Assembly (NCBI RefSeq): GCF_049446075.1
Contig: NZ_JBMSEB010000001.1
Location: 1 to 64,000, forward strand
Source of the DNA: Humibacter sp049446075
GTDB taxonomy: Bacteria > Actinomycetota > Actinomycetes > Actinomycetales > Microbacteriaceae
Length of the DNA: 64,000 bases
Reading direction: 5' to 3'
Within the stretch, counting starts at the first letter, position 1, and the number at the start of each line of letters is the position of its first letter. Below are positions 34,553 through 42,292 of the stretch, one piece after another. Under the pieces are notes generated by a model. That model did no database searches. It saw only the letters and a list, made by a program, of their open reading frames with translations, and was not told the DNA's origin. The translations under genes and the position numbers were made by a program.

Positions 34553-35205
34553 CCTTCGTGCGCTGCCGAGCCGGCCGCCTCGAGGTCGCCCACGAAGCGG
34601 TCGAAGGCCTCGTCGAAGCCTTCCTTTCCCCGGAGGCGCAGCACTGCGGAAGGGTGCGTCGTGACGAACACGGCCGCATCGGGCGCGGCATCCGGCCCGT
34701 CGAACCGTTGACCGCGTGCCCGCGAGATGGGGATCGGGCGGCCCAACACGGCTCGCACGGCCGTGGCGCCGAGGCACACGACGACGCGTGGACGCACGAC
34801 GTCGAACTCCGCCTCGAGCCAGGGGTGGCAGGCGACGATGTTGCCAACCTCCGGCTTGTCGTGGATGCGCCGCTTGCCTGAGACGTGGTGCCTGAAGTGC
34901 TTCACCGCGTTCGTGAGATACGTGCTCTCGCGGTCGATGTGCGCGGCCTCGAGTGCCTCGTCGAGCAGCCGCCCGGCAGGCCCGACGAACGGTTCGCCCG
35001 TCGTGTCTTCGTGATCGCCCGGCTGCTCACCCACGAGCATGATGCCGGCGGATGCCCGCCCCTGCGAGAACACCACGTGCCTGGCATCCCGCCACAGCTC
35101 GCACCCGTGACACGAGGCCGCGGCCGAACGCAGTGCGCTCAACGTGTGCCGCTCTGGCACCCAGCGCTCAGCACCCGGCCGCTCGACATCACCTGCTGAC
35201 GACAT
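34549..35205 (-). CDS. udgX: UdgX family uracil-DNA binding protein (uracil-DNA glycosylase superfamily)
   Basis: This 218-residue protein has the family IV/V-like UDG fold with GEQPGDHEDTTGEPFVGPAG (motif A) and a C-terminal TTHPSAVLRLRG motif. The diagnostic feature is the KRRIH insertion (residues ~111-115) in FRHHVSGKRRIHDKP, the UdgX loop whose His forms a covalent adduct with the deoxyribose after uracil removal. Cys32, Cys35 (SCHGCELW) and two later Cys near 128 and 144 can ligate the 4Fe-4S cluster. The start is ATG 35205, which precedes the Cys pair at normal spacing. It probably acts in uracil repair in single-stranded DNA. Confidence 0.92.
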   Translation of the reverse strand: MSSAGDVERPGAERWVPERHTLSALRSAAASCHGCELWRDARHVVFSQGRASAGIMLVGEQPGDHEDTTGEPFVGPAGRLLDEALEAAHIDRESTYLTNAVKHFRHHVSGKRRIHDKPEVGNIVACHPWLEAEFDVVRPRVVVCLGATAVRAVLGRPIPISRARGQRFDGPDAAPDAAVFVTTHPSAVLRLRGKEGFDEAFDRFVGDLEAAGSAAHEG

Positions 35206-35266
35206 GGCTCCATGGGAGCACCATGCCGGACGAGTCGCGACGGCTTGCGCTGCGCAGACGGGTCGC

Positions 35267-35872
35267 CTAGGTGGCTGGGTCTTCGTCGTCGCTCGGATGC
35301 TCGGCCAGGTACCGCTCGATGCGACGGTCGGGGATGAGCCAGATGACGGCCACGGCAACGAAGGGCAGCAGCCCGAGCCACGGCACGACGAACGCCAGCC
35401 CGATGCCGAGTGCGTACAAGACGGGGGAGACCCAGCCTTTGACGTCGCGACCGATGGCCTCACGCAGCCTGTCTCCTCCGGGTCCCCGTGCGATCACGGC
35501 CTGCAAGATGCTGTACGCGATCGCCGCCGCAAGCAGATTGATGCCGTAGACGATGGTCGGCACGGTTGCCACGCGGCTCTCGGTGAGCCATGCCGTCGTG
35601 AAGGGATAGAGCGAAAGCCAGAACAACAGATGGAGGTTCGCCCACAGCACCTCCCCGCTCACCCGCGGATGCAGCTGGAAAAGATGGTGATGGTTGTTCC
35701 AGTAGATGCCGATGTAGATGAAGCTGAGCAGGTAGGTGAGCAGACCCAGTCCTGAGGTGTTCACCAGTGACGCGAGGCTGTGTCCGGTCGGCACCGCGAG
35801 GCCGAGCACCATGACGGTGATGACGATGGCCAGAACGCCGTCGCTGAAGGCCTCGAGGCGCGACGACCTCAT
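35267..35872 (-). CDS. TMEM175 family (DUF1211) potassium channel-like membrane protein
   Basis: This 201-residue protein has about six hydrophobic helices. The hallmark RxxxFSDGV motif is at the N-terminus (RSSRLEAFSDGVLAIVIT), with WNNHHHLF (the family usually has a WxxHH-like second motif) after helix 2 or 3. Bacterial members are K+-permeable tetramers. It is the first gene of a short reverse block upstream of udgX, with a 61-bp gap. Confidence 0.9.
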   Translation of the reverse strand: MRSSRLEAFSDGVLAIVITVMVLGLAVPTGHSLASLVNTSGLGLLTYLLSFIYIGIYWNNHHHLFQLHPRVSGEVLWANLHLLFWLSLYPFTTAWLTESRVATVPTIVYGINLLAAAIAYSILQAVIARGPGGDRLREAIGRDVKGWVSPVLYALGIGLAFVVPWLGLLPFVAVAVIWLIPDRRIERYLAEHPSDDEDPAT

Positions 35873-36019
35873 GCGAACAGTCCCATTGCACCGTGCGGCC
35901 GGGACGCCACCGTCGCGTCGCCAGGTAGCCTCGACAACACCATCACAGTGGGCAGCCTACGGTTCCCTGCAGCGGTTGAAGGCAGCGCGCCGAGGTCGCC
36001 GCGCGAGAAAGGACGTCGA

Positions 36020-36613
36020 GTGTCTCTTGCAGAACTCCTGGTGACGCCGCTCGGATGGCTGTTGCGCGGCAAACGCTCCGACCCGCAGCGCAGCGTGCGA
36101 TTCGCTCCCGAACTGGCCGGTCAGGGCATCCTCACCGTCACCTCGCCTTCGTTCGAGCCCGGAGCCACCATTCCGAAACGCCATTGCGCCGGCGTAAGGG
36201 ACGGGAATGTGTCTCCTGCTCTCCAATGGAGCGGCGTCCCGGCCTCCACGAGGCAGCTGCTCCTGATCCTCGAAGACACGGATGCTCCGTTCACGGCCCC
36301 GATCATCCACATGATCGCGCTCCTCGATCCCGACACCGACGCAGTGGGTGCAGCATCGACCGGAGGCATCGAGGAGGGCGCGCTGACGCCCGGGAATCTG
36401 GCCGTGCACTACATCCCGGCGTTCCGTGGCTGGGTCGCGTACCAGGGGCCCCGACCGCTGCCCGGGCATGGTGCACATCACTACGGCTTCCACCTCTTCG
36501 CGCTCGACAGGGCCTTCGACTCCCACGACTTTGCCGGTCTGCAGCAGCTCCTGCCGGGTGTCGCCGGCCACGTGCTCGGCGCGGGAGTGCTGGTGGGTAC
36601 GAGGCGAGCCTGA
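36020..36613 (+). CDS. YbhB/YbcL family PEBP-like protein
   Basis: This 197-residue phosphatidylethanolamine-binding-fold protein has the conserved VSPALQWSGVPASTRQLLLILEDTDAP segment (parts) with the ligand-pocket DTDAP, and GHGAHHYGFHLFALD, equivalent to the GxHRY-type motif. GTG 36020 has AAAGGA upstream. The N-terminal SLAELLVTPLGWLLRG segment is a weak hydrophobic helix rather than a clear signal peptide. Its role in bacteria is not established. Confidence 0.85.
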   Translation: MSLAELLVTPLGWLLRGKRSDPQRSVRFAPELAGQGILTVTSPSFEPGATIPKRHCAGVRDGNVSPALQWSGVPASTRQLLLILEDTDAPFTAPIIHMIALLDPDTDAVGAASTGGIEEGALTPGNLAVHYIPAFRGWVAYQGPRPLPGHGAHHYGFHLFALDRAFDSHDFAGLQQLLPGVAGHVLGAGVLVGTRRA

Positions 36614-36687
36614 GCGGTCGCCGAGGGCAGGCCGTATCGCTGCTCTGATCCGCCCCGCTGAAGGGGACAGCGTGCGTATCGTGGAGC

Positions 36688-38148
36688 ATGACGCCTTCGC
36701 ACGAGTCGTACCCCGTCACCCCCGAACCCACCCCGTGGTCCAATCCCGGCCCCGATTCCGCCTCACCCGCGCCGCAGATCCGCACACTCGGGGAGCTGAA
36801 GGCGTCCGGGCACGTGCAGAAGTCACTACGCGCCGAGGTGCGCGATAACCTGCTAATGAAGCTTCGGACGGGTGAGGATCCGTGGCCAGGCGTGCACGGC
36901 TTCGAGAGCACGGTCATCCCTCAGCTGGAACGCGCGCTCCTCGCCGGGCACGATGTGGTGCTGCTCGGCGAGCGCGGGCAGGGCAAGACGCGACTACTGC
37001 GTACGCTGGGCGGCCTGCTCGACGAGTGGACGCCGGTCATCGGCGGGTCGGAGTTGGGTGAGCATCCCTACGAGCCCATCACTCATGCATCCGTCCGCCG
37101 CGCGGCCGAACTCGGCGACGATCTGCCCGTTGCGTGGCGTCACCGCAGCGAGCGTTACGTCGAGAAGCTCGCGACACCCGACACCTCTGTGGCAGATCTG
37201 ATCGGCGATGTCGACCCGATGAAGGTCGCCGAAGGGCGCTCGCTCGGCGACCCCGAGACCATCCACTTCGGGCTCATCCCGCGCAGCCATCGGGGCATCG
37301 TGGCCATCAACGAACTGCCGGACCTGGCCGAACGCATCCAGGTCTCCATGCTCAACGTGATGGAGGAGCGCGACATCCAGATCCGCGGATACGTCGTGCG
37401 CCTTCCGCTCGACGTGCTTGTCGTCGCCAGCGCCAACCCGGAGGACTACACGAATCGCGGGCGCATCATCACGCCGCTGAAAGACCGGTTCGGCGCCGAG
37501 ATCCGCACGCACTACCCGAGACAGCTCGAAGCCGAAATGGCAGTGATCAGGCAGGAGGCCGACCTGGTGGCGGATGTTCCCGACCACCTGATCGAGATCC
37601 TCGCTCGTTTCACCCGCAACCTGCGCGAGTCGAGCTCGATCGACCAGCGCAGCGGTGTGAGCGCCCGGTTCGCGATCGCGGGTGCCGAGACGATAGCCGC
37701 CGCCGCGCTGCATCGAGCGACCACACGCGGTGAGGAAGAAGCGGTGGCGCGCACGGTGGACCTGTCGACGGCTGTCGATGTGCTCGGCGGCAAGATCGAG
37801 TTCGAGACAGGGGAGCAGGGCAGGGAATCCGAGGTGCTGACGCACCTGCTGCGAACCGCAACGGCGGACGCCGTGCGCGCCCATCTGCGGGGCATCGACT
37901 TCGGGCCGCTCATCGCCGCCATTGAAGACGGAGCCATGGTTGCCACCGGCGAGCGCGTCACGGCGGCGGAGTTCCTCGACGGACTCCCGATGCTCGGCGA
38001 GTCACCCGTGTACGACGAGATCGTCGAGCAACTGGATGCCCGCACCGACGGCGAACGCGCGGCCGCCATCGAACTCGCGCTCGAGGGCCTCTACCTCGCG
38101 CGCAAGATAGGCAAGGACACCGACGGGAGCGAGACCATCTATGGCTGA
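36688..38148 (+). CDS. MoxR/ChlI-type AAA+ ATPase
   Basis: This 486-residue ATPase has Walker A GERGQGKTR (~94-102). Walker B reads GIVAINELPDL, with Asn in place of the usual Asp, followed by the MoxR-type helix insert QVSMLNVMEERDIQIRGY. Sensor 1 is in VVASANPEDYTNRGRI, and an arginine finger region follows. It overlaps the VWA gene by 8 bp. MoxR-VWA pairs act as chaperones that insert cofactors or assemble complexes; the client here is unknown. The length is larger than simple MoxR (~330) because of a C-terminal helical domain. Confidence 0.9.
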   Translation: MTPSHESYPVTPEPTPWSNPGPDSASPAPQIRTLGELKASGHVQKSLRAEVRDNLLMKLRTGEDPWPGVHGFESTVIPQLERALLAGHDVVLLGERGQGKTRLLRTLGGLLDEWTPVIGGSELGEHPYEPITHASVRRAAELGDDLPVAWRHRSERYVEKLATPDTSVADLIGDVDPMKVAEGRSLGDPETIHFGLIPRSHRGIVAINELPDLAERIQVSMLNVMEERDIQIRGYVVRLPLDVLVVASANPEDYTNRGRIITPLKDRFGAEIRTHYPRQLEAEMAVIRQEADLVADVPDHLIEILARFTRNLRESSSIDQRSGVSARFAIAGAETIAAAALHRATTRGEEEAVARTVDLSTAVDVLGGKIEFETGEQGRESEVLTHLLRTATADAVRAHLRGIDFGPLIAAIEDGAMVATGERVTAAEFLDGLPMLGESPVYDEIVEQLDARTDGERAAAIELALEGLYLARKIGKDTDGSETIYG

Positions 38149-40273
38149 GCATCCGGGCGGGCCGGCACGCCTAGAGGACTCGGGCCACGGGGGCCGTGCC
38201 CCACGTTCGCCGCTGAGCAGATTCCACAGGTACCAGGGCGGCGACCCCCTCGCACCGCCGGTCGACCTCGCCGAGGCGCTCGACGCGATAGGCGAAGACG
38301 TCATGGCCGGGTACTCGCCGGAGCGCGCCATGAACGAGTTCCTACGGCGCGGAGGCCGCGACCAGAAGGGTCTGGACGATCTCGCCAGACGCGTGGCGGA
38401 GCGACGCAGGGACATGTTGAGGCGACACAACCTCGGCGGCACGCTGCAAGACATCCAGAAGCTGCTCGAGCATGCCGTGCTCGAGGAACGCAAACAGCTC
38501 GCCCGTGACGTCGACATGGACGACACCGACCGCTCCTTCGCCGAGATGCGGCTGGAGAGCCTGCCCGCCTCGACCTCGGCCGCGGTGAACGAGCTCAGCG
38601 ACTACGACTGGCGCTCGCCGCAGGCACGTGCCGACTACCAGAAGATCAAGGACATGCTCGGGCAGGAACTGCTCGGGCAGCGGTTCTCCGGCATGAAACA
38701 GGCGCTGCAGAACGTCACAGACGAAGACCGGCAGTCGGTGAACGAGATGCTCTCCGACCTCAACCAGCTGCTGGACAAGCACAGGCGCGGCGAAGACACC
38801 CCAGAGGACTTCGACGAGTTCATGAGCAAGCACGGGCAGTACTTTCCGGAGAACCCGCAGAACGTCGACGAACTCATCGATGCACTCGCCGCCCGCTCGG
38901 CCGCAGCCCAACGCATGCTCAACTCGATGACCGACGAGCAGCGTCAGGAACTCATGGAGCTGTCCGCCCAGGCCTTCGGGTCTCCGCAGCTCATGGAACA
39001 GCTGGCCGATCTCGACGCCAACCTGCAGGCTCTGCGGCCCGGGGAGGACTGGAGCGGATCCGAGCGCTTCGACGGGGATGAGCCCCTCGGCCTCGCCGAG
39101 GGCACCCAGGTGCTGTCCGACCTCGCGGATCTCGACGAACTCGCCGAGCAGCTGTCGCAGGCGTACGACGGCGCCCGCCTCGACGACATCGACCTCGACA
39201 AGCTGGCGAACCAGCTAGGCGACGAGGCAGCGGTGGATGCCCGCACCCTGCGCGACCTCGAGCAGGCGTTGCGGCGCAGCAACACGTTCCGCCGGGATTC
39301 CCGCGGCAACCTGCAGCTCACCCCGAAGGCGATGCGGCAGTTGGGGCAATCACTCCTGCGCGACATCGCGGAGCGGATGTCGCGGCGCAAGGGAGAGCGC
39401 GACGTTCGGCTCACCGGCGCGGCGGGCGAGGCATCAGGTGGCACCAAACCGTGGGAGTTCGGCAGCACCGAGCCGTGGGACATTCCGCGCACCATGCTCA
39501 ACGGTGTGCTGCGGCGGGCATCCGGAGACCAGGGAACCGCACGTCGCATCGAACTGGACGACATCGAGGTGGAGGAGACCGAGTCACGCACGCAGGCCGC
39601 CGTCGCCCTGCTGGTCGACACATCGTTCTCGATGGCGATGGACGGCAGGTGGGTGCCCATGAAGCGCACGGCGCTCGCGCTGCACACGCTCATCCGCACC
39701 AGGTTCCGTGACGACCGTCTGGAGCTCATCGGGTTCTCGAGGCACGCGCAGGTGATGGAGATCGAGGAACTGACCGGGCTCGATGCCATGTGGGACAAGG
39801 GCACCAACCTGCACCACGCGCTACTGCTTGCCAATCGGCACTTCCGCAAGCATCCCGACGCGCAGCCCGTGCTGCTGGTCGTGACCGACGGCGAGCCGAC
39901 GTCGCACCTCGAGCCGGACGGGTCGGTGCGGTTCGCCTACCCGCCGCACCCGATCACGATCGCCCACACCGTGGACGAGCTGGATGTCTCCATGCGGCTT
40001 GGCGCGCAGATCACGATCTTCCGCCTCGGCTCCGACCCTGGCCTCGCACGCTTCGTCGACGGGCTCGCGAAGCGGGTGAACGGGCGCGTGGTGGCGCCTG
40101 AGCTCGAAGACCTCGGGGTGGCGGTGGTGGACAGCTACCTGGGATCGCGTGGCTCACGCGGCTCACGCTCGGATCGGCCGTCCACCGACGACTACGGCGG
40201 GTTCGACGGCGGCTACGGCGGCGGCTACGGCGACGGTTGGTTCGGCGGCCGCGGATTCTGGGTCGACCAGTAG
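38141..40273 (+). CDS. VWA-domain protein paired with MoxR ATPase
   Basis: This 710-residue protein has a largely helical, acidic N-terminal ~470 residues (repeated D/E/Q/L-rich segments such as EDRQSVNEMLSDLNQLLDKH) and a C-terminal von Willebrand A domain. The MIDAS DxSxS is in LLVDTSFSMAMDGR (~491), with the second metal loop in IGFSRHAQ and VVTDGEPTSHL. The final ~40 residues are Gly/Tyr/Asp-rich (GGYGGGYGDG). No signal peptide is seen, so it is probably cytoplasmic. Its start lies inside the MoxR gene, indicating a matched complex. Confidence 0.88.
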   Translation: MAEHPGGPARLEDSGHGGRAPRSPLSRFHRYQGGDPLAPPVDLAEALDAIGEDVMAGYSPERAMNEFLRRGGRDQKGLDDLARRVAERRRDMLRRHNLGGTLQDIQKLLEHAVLEERKQLARDVDMDDTDRSFAEMRLESLPASTSAAVNELSDYDWRSPQARADYQKIKDMLGQELLGQRFSGMKQALQNVTDEDRQSVNEMLSDLNQLLDKHRRGEDTPEDFDEFMSKHGQYFPENPQNVDELIDALAARSAAAQRMLNSMTDEQRQELMELSAQAFGSPQLMEQLADLDANLQALRPGEDWSGSERFDGDEPLGLAEGTQVLSDLADLDELAEQLSQAYDGARLDDIDLDKLANQLGDEAAVDARTLRDLEQALRRSNTFRRDSRGNLQLTPKAMRQLGQSLLRDIAERMSRRKGERDVRLTGAAGEASGGTKPWEFGSTEPWDIPRTMLNGVLRRASGDQGTARRIELDDIEVEETESRTQAAVALLVDTSFSMAMDGRWVPMKRTALALHTLIRTRFRDDRLELIGFSRHAQVMEIEELTGLDAMWDKGTNLHHALLLANRHFRKHPDAQPVLLVVTDGEPTSHLEPDGSVRFAYPPHPITIAHTVDELDVSMRLGAQITIFRLGSDPGLARFVDGLAKRVNGRVVAPELEDLGVAVVDSYLGSRGSRGSRSDRPSTDDYGGFDGGYGGGYGDGWFGGRGFWVDQ

Positions 40274-40446
40274 CACGGGGCTGATCGCACACCTCATGCA
40301 TGGAATCCGTTAGCGTCCTGCCGCCTGCCGTGAGGATTCCGTGAGGAGAGCGCGCGCGCCCGTGCAGGGCGAGTTCGATGTCACTCGGTCGTGATCTGCG
40401 ACCCGCTGCCGCTCATCGCGGTGCGCGACTCGAACGGAGCATCCTC

Positions 40447-40530
40447 GTGCTTGACGTCGTCTGCATTCTCGGCATCGTCGCCCTCGGCGTCGTCGTCGCC
40501 CTCGTTTCCAGGGCGGTGGAGAAGCTGTGA
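40447..40530 (+). CDS. 27-residue membrane peptide upstream of kdpF
   Basis: GTG 40447 begins a 27-codon frame whose product has an N-terminal LDVVC, a hydrophobic helix (ILGIVALGVVVALV) and a basic/acidic tail SRAVEKL. A GGAG site lies at the ideal spacing of 7, and the stop overlaps the kdpF GTG (GTGA). The helix-plus-EKL tail resembles short peptides I recall beside kdp genes in other phyla (ending in R-G-C-E/D-R-L), so it may be an accessory Kdp subunit. That comparison is from memory, and no search was done. Confidence 0.7.
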   Translation: MLDVVCILGIVALGVVVALVSRAVEKL

Positions 40531-40616
40531 CCTTCTTCGTCGTGCTGTCTGCGCTGCTGGCTGCGGCATCCCTCGTGTACCTCGTGTACGCCCTCGTGAA
40601 GCCGGAGAAGTTCTAG
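40527..40616 (+). CDS. kdpF: KdpF, small subunit of the Kdp K+-ATPase
   Basis: This 29-residue single-span peptide starts at GTG 40527 with a GGAG site. The helix FFVVLSALLAAASLVYLVYAL is followed by the diagnostic VKPEKF end (LxRPEKF in E. coli). The stop abuts the kdpA ATG with no gap. It stabilises the KdpABC complex in characterised systems. Confidence 0.93.
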   Translation: MTFFVVLSALLAAASLVYLVYALVKPEKF

Positions 40617-42290
40617 ATGGTGCTCTGGCTCTTCCTCGCTCAGCTCGGCACGGTCGCGCTGATGCTCGCGCTGTGCTTCCGGCCGCTCGGCGACTACATG
40701 GCGCACACCTTCACGTCGCGCAAGGACCTCCGCGTGGAGCGCGGGGTGTACCGGCTCATCGGTGTCGACTCTGGCTCCGAGCAGAGCTGGCCGATCTACC
40801 TGCGAAGCGTGCTGGCGTTCTCGATCGTCGGCGTTCTCATCGTGTACCTGCTGCAACGGCTGCAAGCGTGGCTGCCGCTCTCGCTCGGGCTGCCTGCTGT
40901 GCCCGAAGGGCTGTCGTTCAACACCGCGATCTCGTTCGTCACCAACACGAACTGGCAGTCCTATTCGCCAGAGACGACGGTCGGATACACGGTGCAGATG
41001 GCGGCTCTGACCGTGCAGAACTTCGCCTCGGCGGCTGTGGGTCTGGCCGTGGCGATCGCGCTGGTGCGCGGATTCGTGGCACATCGCTCAGGCACGATCG
41101 GGAACTTCTGGGTCGACCTGACGCGCGGCGTGCTTCGCATCCTCCTGCCGCTGTCGGTGCTGTTCACCCTGGTGCTCATCGCCGGGGGCGCCATCGAGAA
41201 CCTGAACGCCGCGCAGAGCGTGCACACGCTGGCGGGGGCGACGCAAAGCATCCCAGGCGGTCCCGTCGCCTCGCAGGAGGCGATCAAATTGCTCGGCAAC
41301 AACGGGGGCGGGTTCTTCAACGCCAACTCGGCGCATCCCTTCGAGAATCCCACCGCGTGGACGGGCGTCGTCGAAGTGTTCCTCATGCTCCTGATCCCGT
41401 TCAGCCTTCCGCGCACGTTCGGCACCATGGTGGGCGACAGGCGTCAGGGATACGCGGTGCTGGCGGCGATGGGAGTGATCTTCGCGGCATCCGTCTCGCT
41501 CTTCACCTGGATCGAGAGCACGACGGGCGGAGCCGCCACCGCCGCCGCCGGCAACGCAATGGAAGGCAAGGAGCAGCGCTTCGGCATCCTGGGCTCCACG
41601 CTGTTCGGCACGACGAGCACACTCACCTCATCAGGAGCGGTCGACGCGTCGCACGACAGCCTGACGCCTCTGGGCGGCATGATGACGATGATCAACATGA
41701 TGACCGGGGAGGTCGCGCCTGGCGGAATCGGCGCCGGGCTCTACGGCATCCTCGTCATGGCGATCGTGGCCGTGTTCCTCGCAGGGCTCATGGTGGGACG
41801 CACTCCGGAGTACCTGCGCAAGCGCATCGGGGCCAGGGAGATCAAGCTGGCCAGCCTGTACTTCCTCACCACCCCCACCCTCGTTCTCGCCGGAACGGCG
41901 CTCAGCTTCGCCATCCCCGGCGTCGTGCAATCGGTGGAGAAGACCACGGTCTTCAACCCTGGCCAGCACGGCTTCTCCGAGATCCTCTACGCCTTCACCT
42001 CGGCAGGCAACAACAACGGCTCGGCATTCGGCGGCATCTCGGCGAACACGCCATGGATGAACGCGGCGCTCGGAACCGTCATGTTCCTCGCCAGGTTCCT
42101 GCCCATCGTGTTCGTGCTGGCGCTCGCCGGGTCGCTCGCCGCCCAGGAACGCCTGCCCGTCACGGCAGGCACCCTTCCCACGCATCGGCCGATGTTCGTC
42201 GGCCTGCTCGTCGGCACGGTCCTCATCGTCGCCGCTCTCACGTATTTCCCGGTGCTCGCGCTCGGGCCCCTTGCAGAAGGACTGAACTGA
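40617..42290 (+). CDS. kdpA: Potassium-transporting ATPase subunit KdpA
   Basis: This 557-residue K+-translocating subunit of the superfamily of K+ transporters has about ten membrane helices. Selectivity-filter loops are visible as TNTNWQSY, LLGNNGGGFFNANSAHPFENPT (in parts), GEVAPGGIGAGLYGI and SAGNNNGSAFGG. The length is typical (557 in E. coli). It is the first large gene of the operon. Confidence 0.97.
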   Translation: MVLWLFLAQLGTVALMLALCFRPLGDYMAHTFTSRKDLRVERGVYRLIGVDSGSEQSWPIYLRSVLAFSIVGVLIVYLLQRLQAWLPLSLGLPAVPEGLSFNTAISFVTNTNWQSYSPETTVGYTVQMAALTVQNFASAAVGLAVAIALVRGFVAHRSGTIGNFWVDLTRGVLRILLPLSVLFTLVLIAGGAIENLNAAQSVHTLAGATQSIPGGPVASQEAIKLLGNNGGGFFNANSAHPFENPTAWTGVVEVFLMLLIPFSLPRTFGTMVGDRRQGYAVLAAMGVIFAASVSLFTWIESTTGGAATAAAGNAMEGKEQRFGILGSTLFGTTSTLTSSGAVDASHDSLTPLGGMMTMINMMTGEVAPGGIGAGLYGILVMAIVAVFLAGLMVGRTPEYLRKRIGAREIKLASLYFLTTPTLVLAGTALSFAIPGVVQSVEKTTVFNPGQHGFSEILYAFTSAGNNNGSAFGGISANTPWMNAALGTVMFLARFLPIVFVLALAGSLAAQERLPVTAGTLPTHRPMFVGLLVGTVLIVAALTYFPVLALGPLAEGLN

Positions 42291-42292
42291 CC

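Noticed and set aside
40391..42292. Very long forward frame fusing upstream sequence to kdpB
   Set aside because: It is an open frame-2 shadow of kdpA; KdpB homology begins at ATG 42293, directly after the kdpA stop.
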